A stretch of DNA of 64,000 nt from Isoperla grammatica (lineage: Eukaryota > Arthropoda > Insecta > Plecoptera > Perlodidae). A program made the translations under genes and the position numbers. This document shows positions 9,880 through 21,890 of this stretch, piece after piece (within the stretch, counting starts at the first letter, position 1; the number at the start of each line of letters is the position of its first letter). The notes beneath the pieces were generated by a model. That model was not told where the DNA came from. It did no database searches and saw only the letters and a list, made by a program, of their open reading frames with translations. The DNA lies in assembly GCA_945910005.1 (NCBI GenBank), contig OX246744.1:5641680-5705679 (forward strand), written 5' to 3'.

Positions 9880-11049
9880 CACCCAACGAACATTCTCAAA
9901 GGTTTATAAAGGCTGCAAAAACAACAACTCGCCACCGTATGAGAGATAATTCTAACCTAAAGGAACATGTTAGAAAATATGTGAGCAACTCTTGTCCGCG
10001 CTTGCAAAATGTTATTACAACAAACAATGGTTGAAGCCTTACATAAACACAGGGTTGGGTTTTGAGAGTGTTATATGGAAGATATATATACTCTAATACG
10101 GTTTGCTGGAGAATTCAACTGGACGACCGTTTCGCACGCAAGGAGGAGAAAGAGTGGGGGGAGAGGGGAAATAGGGGAAGAAATGTGAGACCCGATCCAT
10201 TCGACCAAGCCGCTATTTAAAAAGAAATTTTCTAGACGCGCGCAACAGTCAATGGACGAAAAAACTACCCCAAAGACTATAAAGATAACAAAGGACTAAA
10301 CCATAACTAAATTACCATCGAGGAAGCGTTATTAGACTTAATATATAGGCGTGGACGTTAGATGGGCGTATATAAGGGTAGTCGTTGAAGATCGGGGATG
10401 GAAAGCACAAAGGGTGGTAGAAAGAGTAAAGGGGATGACTGGAAACGTGGTAGGTGGTAGTTTAGCATTAGGAGATACTGGGTGGGTACACATGGTGAAA
10501 CAGTGAAGAGATATACTTCTTCAAGAAGCAAAAACACTTTCAGAGGCGCTTAGGTGTATCAATCGAAGGTCATAGTTTAAGGGTGATGGAGGACAGGGTA
10601 GACAAATTTGGGTGTTCAGATTCTGATGGCCGATGCATTAGTTATACCCCTTCGAACTCAAGGTCACATTTAATACCCAAAACTGAGTATATATTTGCTC
10701 ACTATCCCCCCAAAAAAACCATTAAGTTAAGTCCACCATGAGTCGGATAAACCAACTATCACATATCAATACTTTTCGATCGATTAAGTCTGATCTGTCT
10801 ATAATTTGTTCCATCACATGCATTAGTATACATGGCGACGGTTTTATATCTACGGGCCTACGATTAGTCTGATCACAAAAACATTTCTGATCGATGACGT
10901 TCTCAACGCTAAACCGTTCTGTGCACGCGGACGAAATTGATATATAATGAGGGCATTCGTTCAGCCGCCATAAGCGGATTACTGGATATTGTGTTGCAAT
11001 TTTAGTGTTGCATATTTTTTGTACTCTACTGCGGCAACCGTTAGGGCAA

Positions 11050-11050
<1 letters not shown>
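9880..11050. other. Intergenic, nothing recognised
   Basis: A purine-rich stretch near 10140-10190 and no convincing open frame. The 156-codon reverse frame at 10722-11192 is driven by the AG microsatellite (a serine-leucine run) and is rejected. Confidence 0.4.

Positions 11051-11056
<6 letters not shown>

Positions 11057-11125
<69 letters not shown>
11057..11125. repeat. (AG)n microsatellite
   Basis: Uninterrupted AG dinucleotides for about 69 bp. Confidence 0.95.
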
Positions 11126-11128
<3 letters not shown>

Positions 11129-11880
11129 ATTTATTTAGCTGGACACCGTGACACGTGACAGATTGAAGCAAAGTGATTGCCTGGGAAAACAAGTACCTAG
11201 TTCACCAAACTAATAATCCTCATTGTATCCACCAGCAGAAAACTTTAACAAGTAATTGGTAATTTCAGTTTGATATTAGGGTTTAAAATCTATGTGCAGC
11301 AACGCACCCAGCTGCTAACAGCTCGTTGACAGTGATGGAGTAGCCGTACGACTAGGAGGAATTAGAACAAGGGCCAGCGCGACGACAACCCATCACACTG
11401 TGGTTGTCACTGACTGGTCCATCTCCCAAAACGGTTGTCCCTGTACGGGACAGCAAAGGTTCATACCTGTCTCTACCGAATCCAAAGGAAGCACAATTTT
11501 AGTAATTGGCAATAAACTTCAAATTTTCATTTTCATTTTTTTTTTTGCACATAAGTGAGAATTTCGTGGATTTCCAATCCAACCAAACTTATTGACTTGT
11601 GTATATGGAAATAATGTATCTATTATTATAAAAGTTTGTTTGATCGTACATGTGAAGACTAGTGTGTTTTATTATCAGTACAAATATTATACAAGTTTCA
11701 ATGATATTCGATTGATTTTTTTGTAAACCCTTTCAAATTTTTCTAAAAATCTAAAACATTCCAGAACACGTTTTAATTTAATTTGATGCTTGCGTGATAA
11801 AACAAGTTGTATGCACAATATACGAATGAATGAGAAGTAAAATGTCAAGTCAGTATTGGGATGCATCATGCCTGGAGGTA

Positions 11881-12062
11881 GGCTACTACTGAAATTTGAC
11901 AATACTCATTCACTTTAAGTGATTTCTACGTGGTTATTACTCGCTATTGGCTGACAAAAGTGGCGGACCGCGTGGAAAACACTCAATCAGCCAATAGCAA
12001 GTGATAACAACGTAGATATCACTTAAAGTGAGAATTGTCACCGTGACAACTTTCAGGAATAG
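11881..12062. mobile_element. Foldback element, single-copy form of the 63.7-kb satellite motif
   Basis: The left arm (about 11898-11954) and right arm (11987-12040) pair through CACTTTAAGTGAT, CTACGTGGTTAT and GCTATTGGCTGA. The right terminus reads CAACTTTCAGGAATAGCC, matching the termini of 62828-63119 (GGCCCCTATTCCTGAAAG). Its centre (GCTATTGGCTGA ... GGACCGCGTGGAAAACACTC ... CAGCCAATAGCAAGTGATAA) is the unit amplified at 63743-64000. It is followed by a 24-base C tract. Confidence 0.85.
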
Positions 12063-12086
12063 CCCCCCCCCCCCCCCCCCCCCCCC
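12063..12086. repeat. Poly-C tract
   Basis: 24 consecutive C residues directly after the foldback terminus. Confidence 0.95.
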
Positions 12087-12935
12087 ACCCCTTCCATACC
12101 GGTATAAATAAGAGACGACAAGTGCAGGGAGTAGGGCTTCTCATCCCTTGTATCACACATCCCCGTATCGGACTAAGGATAACTCTGAGATATATCCTGA
12201 AGCACCATCCCTATTAGACCTCAATCCTCGCACTCATTTACGACACTTTTGCGTGTTATATTTACCACTTGGAGTTGGGGGAGGGGGGGGGGGGAGGTGA
12301 TTCATCGCACCCGCGTCCAACAGCCTTCTCCTCGAAATAAGTCTCTCCCCCTCCCCTCCCCCCCCTACCTCGGGACCGTTCCATCACCGCCCTCCCCGAG
12401 GACTATCTCGTCCTCAGACAGGACCAGTTCTATCTCAATTACACGACACTTCAGACAGACGGGAGACTTTTCGATACGAGAGGAAATTACATGTTTATAT
12501 TTCAACAAGTTTTTAATAACAACTTTCGTTTAATGTTGAATGTATTTATCTTGTGTGGTGGATTGTCACATGACCTTAACCTCAAATGGTTGATAGTGAA
12601 TGAGCGAGCACGTTATGGCTACAAATACGTCGACTCACCCTGTGGAAAATGGTTAAAATTGTTGTAAAATTAATGCTTTCGAAGTAACTGCCAAAACGTA
12701 AATCAAAATATGTCATTCTGTAGAGATTTGAATTCTCTTTCTTGCGATTGTTTCAATGTTCCTATAAATACTTCAGTTTTTCAAATCAACTCATTTACCT
12801 GATGTTATATGTAATTCAAGTTCACATTACAAGATTTTTTTTGGGTTATGGTAGTCATTTTGACATTATTGATTACATATGTGTATGTATTTAAAATAAA
12901 CAATCATACACAGCTTTTGAAATGAAACGAGTTTA
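12087..12935. other. Intergenic; C/G-rich low complexity then AT-rich
   Basis: G and C runs at about 12278-12365 create a proline-rich 94-codon frame (12249-12533) with no domain. The rest is AT-rich with nothing recognised. Confidence 0.4.
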
Positions 12936-12939
12936 TTTG

Positions 12940-13130
12940 AAAAAACTGAAATATTGATTGGAACAGAGACACATTTATAAGGAAGAGAATTAAATTCTCC
13001 ATGTAATGATATATTTTGGTTTAATTTTTGAAATTCTAAAGCAGTTTATAGCAATGTTAACGGAGAGAAATTGCGATGTAGGTTGTCACTCGAAACGCAG
13101 CTTTATACTTGCCTAGAAACAACCTCTTAT
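12940..13130. repeat. Dispersed repeat D1, copy 2
   Basis: Shares GAAATATTGATTGG ... ACACATTTATAAGGAAGAG ... TTAAATTCTC ... TGATATATTTTGGTTTAATT with 5905-6110 and 36205-36385. Diverged; class unknown. Confidence 0.65.
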
Positions 13131-13832
13131 AGTTTGGTCATGAACAAGTGGTTCGTAACCAATCCGTGATCGGTATTTGAAAGTGTGTTCGCCGATTGGC
13201 TAAAAAGTAAAAATCATTCATCTATGAAGGCAGATGCATATGTTTTAATATATCGCTAGATAAATGAGCGATCAAACATATCTGTCTCAGCTCGCAACTA
13301 TCTTTTAGGATTTATGATTATTTGTTTGTTAATAAGGTAATGTTATATCGACGAACCTCAAAATTTTTGTGGTAATTGATTATCGTTCTTTAAACAAGAG
13401 ATGAATTAGCGATCCGTACCCACAATCTGTATAGACATTAAAATGTTTCATCATTAACTCCATCACTAATTACTGTGTATTTTGTAATATTGCAATTAAT
13501 GCAGACACGGTCGAACACAACAACTAAGCAAACTACAAACTACAACTAATATAATGGCGCACGTGTTTGAACGTGCATTAAATGTAGAGTTTAATGTTCG
13601 TAACTACTGAATGGTGAATGTAGTTTTCATTTTGTGTTTTCTGTTAATTTGTATTTGTGCATCAAATGTTGCTTATCTCAGGGTATACATTCTAGCTGAA
13701 TATACACTAGACCATGTGGTGTATTGATGCAAATTAAATCCTTACAAAAACCCACAAACATTCCTTCACAAATATCCGAATATAATTAATTGGGTGACAG
13801 CATTCTACAGCAAGGATTGCTACTGGAGTATA

Positions 13833-14192
13833 GGGAGCTTGCAATAACGTCATTTCCGGTATCGCACGGTAGCCTTACTGAGGTACTCTGTAAACATTTG
13901 TTTACGTTCTTCCGACACTGCATTGTTGCAATATTGCAGATGTCCTTTGACCGACACATCAACTGTTTTCAAACAAAGGTTCCGTATTTTGACTGAACAC
14001 AAAACAAGAACGCGTAAACTCTGTTTGAAGACAATCATTTGCATGTGTTATCATTTTCTTGAACTTTTACCTGCACACATCAATCAATACGGCTTAAAAC
14101 TGTGATATTTTCTGGATAACCTGTGTCTTCTATTGACAGAACAAATGTAAACAAGCAATGTGTACCTCATAATGGCCGCCACGTGACGTCTA
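13833..14192 (+). mobile_element. TATAGGG-family DNA element, truncated copy
   Basis: Starts TATAGGGAGCTTGCAATAAC and runs collinear with 8055-8425 at roughly 90 percent identity by eye, ending GGCCGCCACGTGACGTCTAT. The opposite terminus (AATACTCCCTATA) is missing. Short open frames here belong to the repeat. Confidence 0.85.
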
Positions 14193-14785
14193 TTTAAGCT
14201 CTTTGTAATTGCAAAAACGTGAACAGTACCGATTTTGATTAACCCTCGTCGCGCCATTTATCTCATTTAAATTCAGACTTCATGAAGATAATAATAACAC
14301 ATTCAGTAATGTATTGGTGAGTTGTAGCAGGATATTGATTGCAAAGATTATGTAGATTGGATCCTTGCTGTGAACAACAGTTTGAGATGCTGTTTATTCG
14401 TGTCAAGCGAATACAAATTGATGACATGTAAAAATGAGATCACGTTTTGAATGTTAAGTGGGACCTCTTACATTGTTAACCCCCCCACCCCTACCCCTTC
14501 CTCACTTCCCCTCTTCCCCCTACCCCTCCCACCAGCTCTATTGAGTCTTAGCTTTTAATCTCTGAAATACATTCAAGATCGTTGCGTTTACGTAAGCAGA
14601 TGTAAACCCCAATACAATATAGGATTTTCAAAAGTGGAATTGATTTCTGTGAACAAAATAGAATGTCCTATATGGTGTAAACTCATTTGTATAAGAGCAC
14701 AAATCTGTCTTAAGCAAGAAGTTCATAAATGTTTAACATGCTCGCCAAATGATTGTTTTATATCCGTTCGTGTTATTTTTTTTTT
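14193..14785. other. Intergenic; pyrimidine-rich tract
   Basis: A CT/C-rich low-complexity stretch at about 14478-14535; otherwise AT-rich with no recognised feature. Confidence 0.4.
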
Positions 14786-15108
14786 AAATAAAAAAAAATA
14801 AACTCACATTTAGAGTCTACCTACTCAGTAATGAAACTGATTTGCATTGGGGGACTTTAATTTAAAGTGACTAAACTAACCCTGTAGGCTCCGAACACCA
14901 TCGACGAGTGAGCGATAGCCAATCAAAGATCGATATTACAAATAAGAAACATATGAATCAGTGATTGGACAGTACGAACACGTGCGGACAAATGTCAGAA
15001 TCAACAAGGCCGATTCAGAACAACTTTGAATTTATTGAGTGCTTCGTTGCTAGGACGGCTCTAAAGTCACCGTTTACTTATTCCTAAGACAAGAAGTAAT
15101 GGAACTGC
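14786..15108 (-). mobile_element. tRNA-SINE family A, 5'-truncated
   Basis: Tail, body and core blocks are collinear with the full copies. Homology stops after AAGAAGTAATGGAACTG, so the tRNA-like head is missing. Truncation before the head is the most common state of this family here and fits incomplete reverse transcription. Confidence 0.93.
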
Positions 15109-16220
15109 CAATGTTTGACTAGTCTATGACGTTAGCATTTACAAGCTTGTCGTGTGACGACTTAAGTATTTTTAAAGAATAAAATAAATTGTAACTGATT
15201 GAATCGATGTGAAACATTCTTGAAATGCGCAGACAGGTATATTGAGACGTTCTTGCGCTTGTCGGCCATCTTGCAAACACTCGGCAGCGCGTTGCGGCCG
15301 CCCGAGGCCACAGGAGAAAATACCAATCGTCGGTCTAAATTGAACCCGTCTTGAAAATCTCTTCCCGTCTGCCTGGCAGGTTTAAACGACTCCGCGCTCA
15401 CTTCCCTACTAGAAAGATCGTCTCTACCGAACGAGGAACGAAGCTGCAGGGATCAATAATCACTTAGGCTTTAATAAACTAGAAACGCGGAATTCCAACC
15501 ACCCAAGACCACGTTAAAAGGAAATCCGATGCGCGAAAACGTACCAACCGAGGTTTAACATGTTGATATTAAATGGATGGATTTGCAATCTCGTAAAACG
15601 AACCATTTCTGGTTTGCTACTATCAAACTTACCAACGGTAATGCTACATGATCAAGACAATCGTTTTATCCCGAGTTAAGGTGAGTTTTTGTTACTAAGG
15701 TAGTCAGTAGTTGGTAGTCAGCAAGCATTTCCAGTATGATCAAGTGTGTTTTTGGTGTTTACGTGCATACCAAAGAAATTCTTACCGACCAATGGGAAAC
15801 GGGAAACTCTAGCCTAAATATGTCAAACAATAAACACGCGTCTCACATGAAAATAGTTGTCGTTGGCTAAAAGTCTTCTCCCGAATTGTGATTGGCTAGA
15901 TCCTTACCGAGTCGTGTAAGGAATGAATATTGACAATCTCTTGCCGACTTCAGGTAACAGTCTACCGATGCTAACATCACTACATACACGATGGATAAGG
16001 AACTCATAAGATTATTACTTGCAGACTATCGAAACCGATTACCGACTGCCGAAACTGATGTGCATGTTTATGTTTAACAAACCCCCTCTATCCCACTGAA
16101 GATCTCTTCTCCCATTTGTCCCTGCCCTCCCTTGCTGGACTCCCCTTATGACGACCCCCGCGATGTAAATGAAGTGATTTGGAAGACGTCATATGATGAC
16201 CTAACCTGTCGAGTACGTCG
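15109..16220. other. Intergenic, nothing recognised
   Basis: Slightly more GC-rich near 15260-15430, where a 79-codon reverse frame (15162-15401) has no recognisable domain. No RNA gene seen. Confidence 0.4.
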
Positions 16221-16224
16221 TTAA

Positions 16225-16606
16225 CGGTTAAAAGGTAGTCCCACTGTAAAAACCGCGCCAAATTAAAGTTTTTAATTTATATTTTGAGAACACTTCACAA
16301 TATTGCAAAGTGATGATTGAGCAAAACTTGGTTTCGTAAGAGAGCTGCAATCTGGACTAACAAAAATTTCAAATGTGTCTATTACTGTTGTTATTTGAGA
16401 AACCTATTAAGAAACGTATTATTATTTGATTTTTAAATAACAACCGTAATGATAACAATATTTGAAATTTTGTTAATCCAGATTGTAGCTCTTACAAAAC
16501 CAAGTTTCGCTCAATCATCACTTTTTCAATATTGTGTAGTGTTCTCAAAATATAAATTAAAAATGGTTATTTGGCGCGGTTTTTACAGTGAGACTTCCCT
16601 TTACCG
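16225..16606. mobile_element. TTAA-flanked foldback DNA element, 382 bp
   Basis: TTAA at 16221-16224 and 16607-16610 flank TIRs CGGTTAAAAGGTAGTCCCAC and, from the other end, CGGTAAAGGGAAGTCTCAC. The arms continue inward for about 170 bp each through GTAAAAACCGCGCCAAAT and GTGATGATTGAGC. TTAA duplications are typical of piggyBac and Kolobok transposons. No transposase is present, so superfamily stays open. Confidence 0.88.
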
Positions 16607-17310
16607 TTAAACACCACAAAATAATAATAATAATAATACTAGTCTAACCAACCCAGAGGCTGTTATATGTTCAGTTCAGTTCAACCCTGCTTGCCTTCAT
16701 TGCAAAGCAGTCTACCTCGACCACAAAGCAAGCAACACAAACAATTCAGCCCCTATGTTTACTACCCTCTAACGTAGGATAAACATAAGTGCTAACCATG
16801 TACAGTACCAGACACAAGTGTAATCACACAGAAGGTACTAGGTACAGTACGGGATAGAAGTATAATACTCATGTAGATGGTTGAGAAAAACAACCAACTC
16901 TAGGTAATACGAGCAAATCGAGGGAGCATTCCCGCTTCCATACATAACATCAAGGTTCTTACCGTAGGCACATTGGTTTTGTGACAGTAAATAGCTCTAT
17001 ATAGTTACTTCTGCTATCAACAGAAGCACTAATCACAGCTCAATAGTGGAAGTAGTAAATCAATAATTAATTATAGTAGAAGGAACAGTAGAAAAGTAGT
17101 AGCAGTCTGTAGTGATTGTCTAGTAGGTAGTTATTGTTGTTCTCTATGTATTATTTCTATGAACACAAACACGGTACACTCCCATAATTCAATGTAAGTG
17201 ACCATGTGCACCAATGATAAATCCTTCAAACTCCTTCCTCTTGAATAATAAGACTACTAGTTCAGTAAGAATTTCGAATGTCCCCTCTCTCCCCCCAGAA
17301 TGTTTCTGCA
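16607..17310. other. Intergenic, nothing recognised
   Basis: A short (ATA)n at 16620-16637; otherwise no supported feature. Confidence 0.4.
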
Positions 17311-17315
17311 GCTTA

Positions 17316-17506
17316 AGGCTGGTCCACACAGATTTTTAAGACATAATGCATAAGGTTTTAAGACGTTGTTTTAAAAACAGCAATGAAAACAACGTCTTAA
17401 AACTAAGTCTTTGTGTGAACGCCAGTACGTGTTTCCTATGATTTAACTTTACGACTACGCGTTAAACCTTAAATCGTATGTATTAAAAATCTGTGTGGAC
17501 CAGCCT
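17316..17506. mobile_element. MITE, 191 bp, 3-bp TTA duplication (PIF/Harbinger-like)
   Basis: TIRs AGGCTGGTCCACACAGATTT and its complement at the right are flanked by TTA at 17313-17315 and 17507-17509. A second inverted pair (TTTTAAGACGTTGTTTT and AAAACAACGTCTTAAAA) lies inside. TWA duplications and TIRs with a TCCACAC/TTCACAC word are typical of PIF/Harbinger MITEs. No coding capacity. Confidence 0.88.
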
Positions 17507-18081
17507 TTAACGGTGGACCTGGTGACGTAGATGCGCACAACGAGTGAATCACGGGCGATCGGACCTACAGTGGGTCCGTGGCTTAAAGAGAACAAGAAAA
17601 TCAGTCGATCTTGTCATTTCACAAATGATGTTAAGTTGTCCCAAGACTACCTTACACGTGCTTTCGTCACAGGCGATTGGTTCGTAGCCAATTAGCGATC
17701 GGTATTGTCGCTGGTGTGTCTCGGGCGGTTCGCTGGTTGGCTTCGACTGCCCCGGATGTGACAAAAGCTGGTGTAAAGTAATCTTGGGTCCACTATACAC
17801 CCCCACTACCTGGCTAGCACAATCATGAGACGAAATCCCCGAAAGCATTACCGGAAGCCATTACAGAAACTCAACCATGCACACATTTCTTGGAAACACA
17901 ATATCTAGTCAAATAATAGGGGTCCACACAACAAACAAACGATTATATTTGATTACTTTTTGACAGTTTGGACCCAACAATTTCAAGGAAACTGCGGTCG
18001 CACTCGGGGCGTACAAACAACTTACTATAAATTTAGTGAAACAAATGCCCTGCGGCGTTCTCAGCTTTGCCTCGGACAAAG
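17507..18081. other. Intergenic, nothing firmly recognised
   Basis: A GATTGGTTCGTAGCCAATTA stretch at about 17675 resembles short segments at about 13150 and 27325, suggesting an old shared repeat. A 99-codon reverse frame (17549-17848) has no recognised domain. Confidence 0.4.
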
Positions 18082-18705
18082 TTTAAATAAATAAAAAATA
18101 AATTCACATTTAGAGTCTACCCACTCAGTAACTAAACTGATTTGCAGTGGGGGACTTTAATTGAAAGTGACTGAACCAACCCTGTAGGCTTCGAACACCA
18201 TCGACGAGTGAGCGATAACCAATCAAAGATCGATATTTCAAATACGAAACATATGAATCAGTGATTGGACAGTGCGAACACCTGCGGACAAATGCCAGAA
18301 TCAACAAGGTTGATTCAGAACAACTTTGAATTTATTGAGTGCTTCGTTGCTAGGACGGCTCCAAAGTCACCGTTTACTCCTTCCTGAAGCGGGTGTTACA
18401 CGGAAAAGTAAGAAAAGTAAAAAGCAGAAAGTGAAGAGTAGCTTACGGGAAAAGAACAAAACTGAGAAGTTCTCTCCAAAGTAGGACAATGTTGAACAAG
18501 TGAAAAGTACCGTAAGCTACACGCTATCTCCACTCTTCACTTTCTGCTTTTTACTTTTCTTACTTCTCCGTGTAACAGCCGCTTATGACAAGAAGTAATG
18601 GAACTGAATCCATATTAGAAGTTAAAAAACTTCTGCCTGAACCGGGATTTAAACCCGGGACCTTCTGCATTGGAAGCAGGGATGCTAACCACTGGATCAA
18701 CGAGC
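18082..18705 (-). mobile_element. tRNA-SINE family A, full length, with nested foldback
   Basis: Minus-strand order from 18705: tRNA-like head GCTCGTTGATCCAGTGGTTA, TTCCAAT anticodon-loop region, GGTTTAAATCC at the box B position, the AACTTC hairpin, core, body, and a tail ending in TTTATTTATTTAAA. A 196-bp foldback (18388-18583) interrupts it between the TAAACGGTGAC core and the AGTTCCATTACTTCTT block. Head and tail being present show it was complete before the foldback arrived. Confidence 0.95.
18388..18583. mobile_element. Foldback MITE nested in a SINE, 52-bp arms
   Basis: Arms 18388-18439 and 18532-18583 (AGCGGGTGTTACACGGAAAA at the outer end) match in about 50 of 52 positions. Inner pairing continues (TAGCTTACGG and CCGTAAGCTA). 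The flanking SINE sequence continues on both sides, giving the insertion point to within a few bases. The TSD is short or blurred and I could not fix it. Confidence 0.92.
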
Positions 18706-21040
18706 CACCTTTATTGTTAACGTGTGAATTGAGCACCAGTCAGTTATGACGTCACCCGTGACGCGTTCAACACGACCTCGTGACGTCACCTCAGTTCTCT
18801 CTCTTACACGGTTGACTGTTTTCTTCTTCTTCTTTTTCTTCCGAGGGACAAGTTTATGTTAGTAACTGTTCGGCCTAACTGCTACTGGACTGTTTCAAAG
18901 TGTCGCCGACAGAGTCAAACCGTTCTGCATGAGTGTATTTTACAGCAAAGTGGTCACTTTGGTCGGGCTAAGCGTCCGAGATGCAGGACGGTCGATCGTC
19001 CCGACCTTTTATGGAGCCTTAGTGGAGGAACGAAAATATCTCTTCCAGTCTTTGTCAACAATTCTTTCGGTGGAAAGTTGTGAAGGAGGAACAAATCGAA
19101 TTTCAAAAGTTGTAGCACTTAACGTTCCTTGGTGAAATGATTGGAGACAGGGGTAAACAAATTAGAAGATATCTTGGTTTTTCGTAGGGGTGCACGTTAT
19201 TTTGAATCGATATATTTTCACTTTCAATATTCTTACTTAAAATCCTCCAGAAGCTAATAGTGGTTTAAAACTAGTAACAATATGAATTCTTTACAAATAT
19301 TTATTTTCTAGAACAATTATTCATATTAGTATGTTCGTGTTTGTTAGTACACGTTTTTATATATTTTTTTTATACAAATGACACAATTTCGAGGCTGTTG
19401 AAAAAACTAAATTATCACTATCTTCCAACTTTTTTCGATTGACCGTAATTTAAGATCTTGCCATTAACGACGTCAGCAATAAAAAAAAACTTTATTGCAT
19501 TTTTTATGTTTCCAGAAAGTTATTAAATTATTGAAACGGGACGTTGTTCAAAGTGTTGTAACTAAGCTTCAGCTTCGGATGACAGCCTCTTTAGACGACA
19601 CATTTTTAAAATATTGTTTTCTAAATTTTCGATTTTTATTTTTGTATTCTTCATTTTTAACAGTTTTTTTTTTTTTACAACTTGCCGTGTGAGTTATAAA
19701 ATACGCCCCCTGTTTTGTCCACCCCTAAATCTGTTGGCAGTAAAGCGTCGACGGATGATTCCAATGGCAGCGGTTATAGGTGGCGGTGGGGAGGTTGTGA
19801 GAGACTCAGAGGTCGGCTGTATTTACGACCGACCGCGCAGGGGACATTCGAACTGACGGTCCGTGTTCAATAAACAGAAAACCACTGCGGGAACTGAGAG
19901 ACAATATTCTATAGATATGTACCCGTGATCGAGTCGCATTTCAACTGACGAATGTTACGGATAAAATTTAAGAAAAGGAATTAAAGAAAGAATGTGATTA
20001 AAAATCCTGGGACGGGATTCAAAAAGATGCCTAATAATCATCATATCAAGATAAATTATGGCTGGGTATACGCTCAGAATAAAAAAAATCAAATATTAAA
20101 TGTTTATTGTTCATTTTTAACTTAATTTTATTTTAATGAGTTTGCAAAACGACATGGGTATCACTATTATTCATTTTACTTAGAACACTTAGGAGTTAGG
20201 TAGGCATCTTCGTGAATGCACACCCTGGATTATAACCGAATTGAGCACGTGTGCTTTAAGTTTTTAATTGTAGAAAGAAACGATAAAATTAGGATCTGAA
20301 TTAAAAATAACAATTGAACTCTTAACTAGACAATTGAATGTAATGGTACAAATGCTTAGAACGCTCTTGCAGCACAAACTTCTCCCGGACTTGCTTTGAA
20401 AGGAGTAATGAAATAACTCATTTTTAGAAAATACACAATTTTTGAGTAAAGCCCAGAAATTAAAATAAAATAATATGCATTTCATGTTCCACACAGTTTG
20501 TAAAGCATGAGAGTGTGAAGATTTTTGTTCGTATTTTTGGTTTCTCTAGAGTCTAGAACACAGGGGTTGAGGGAGTTTAGCAAATAGGCCCGACGCTATT
20601 GCCTGAGGCATAAAGCTATTTAGCGCTGCCAAGTGGCCACATTAGGAACCAAGTGTTTCAATATACCCACATATTTGAAGTTCAATACTTGAATACAAAT
20701 ACGGTGCTTGCTTCTCATACGTTTGATAGAAACTGTTTTGTTCAGGTGAACGAACTCTTTTCAAACCTCTCCTGTCCAAAACACATTATTTTTTTTTTTA
20801 GGTAACTCTTCATAAATGTATGACGTCGACTATACGTGGCCGTTCAAATGCAGACTTTCCATTATCGCGATAGAAAATCGATCCCGAAAATATATGCATG
20901 AGAGGTTATCATATCGATTCGTGTACAATGGGCTGTAAAACCTTTCAATCGGAGTTCTCAACCTATAGAATCTATAGTTGAGCGTCGTTGAAAGTAACAT
21001 GGGATCATTTGATATCGGCTTTACTTTAATAGAACAAATT
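18706..21040. other. Intergenic, nothing recognised
   Basis: Contains two TGACGTCAC words near 18747 and 18781, T-rich stretches near 19640-19680, and no open frame with a recognisable domain (60-80-codon frames only). No repeat family shared with the rest of the window was noticed. Confidence 0.4.
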
Positions 21041-21047
21041 ATTCTCA

Positions 21048-21429
21048 GGGTGTGTTCCAACTTGATTTTCGCCTGCTAACCACTAACCACTAACCTGCTA
21101 CACACTAAACACTTACAGCTTTGGGCACGCCACCTAGTATGCTAATACAAAGGTTATTGTTATTAATCATCTATTGTAAATAAATACGATAATAATACTT
21201 CCACTCACTGTTGGGTATTTTTCTAACCTAAAAGTATCAGCTGTGATGGCTGGTATCAACCATTTTGGTTTAGTGGGTAAGTCGGTGTCGTAGTGTACAC
21301 TTTTGCCACACTACCCACTAACCACTAGCCAAATAAGGAGCATTGGTCGCCTGCTTGTGACGTCACTTCCTTTCGATTAGTATAACTAAGCTTAGTCCAC
21401 TACGAAAAACGTCAAGTTGGAACACACCC
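21048..21429. mobile_element. TIR element, 382 bp, 3-bp TCA duplication
   Basis: TIRs GGGTGTGTTCCAACTTGA and the complement TCAAGTTGGAACACACCC are flanked by TCA at 21045-21047 and 21430-21432. The interior has CTAACCACTAACCACTAACC near the left and ACCCACTAACCACTAGCC near the right. A three-base duplication is compatible with PIF/Harbinger-type insertion, though TCA is not the usual TWA. Confidence 0.85.
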
Positions 21430-21594
21430 TCAATACATAGCGACCTGCACGAAACACATATGACGCTTCTCATGTAAAACGACAGGTCTATAGAACTCTT
21501 CTTATATAAAGAATGTACCAAACTTGAAATAAACATCTAGAAACTACTATTTCATTATATAATTTGATATGTTTGTTATAGCTATGTTACGTTT

Positions 21595-21890
21595 AGCGTT
21601 GAGTGAGTAATACAGGGTATAGAGTCGCAACGCAATCGGCAGTTTGTTTGTCTACTGCCCTATGCTGCCCAACATACTTTAGTTGGGTAGTAGGTGTTCG
21701 CCAAGCGACGCGATGACGGAGCTTTCGGCTGTCTTCGTATATCTTCGGTGAAGTAGCCGACCAATCAGGCTCCGTCATCGCGTCGCTTGGCGAACTTCTA
21801 CTACCCGACTAAAGTATTTTAGGCAGTAAAAAGCGGTAGACAATCTGGCGATGGCGTGGGACCTCTACCCTATATTACTCACTCAACGCT
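21595..21890. repeat. Large foldback, ~296 bp
   Basis: Outer ends AGCGTTGAGTGAGTAATA and its complement, and a near-perfect inner hairpin (TTCGCCAAGCGACGCGATGA paired with its complement at about 21774-21793). The middle of the arms is less well matched. No TSD is certain. The reverse 61-codon frame (21593-21778) follows the arm. Confidence 0.88.

Noticed and set aside
10722..11192. 156-codon reverse frame
   Set aside because: A serine-leucine run from the AG microsatellite; the remainder has no domain and no homologous copy.
18740..18795. TGACGTCAC pair as a promoter
   Set aside because: Two CRE-like words alone, with no adjacent gene or transcription start evidence.
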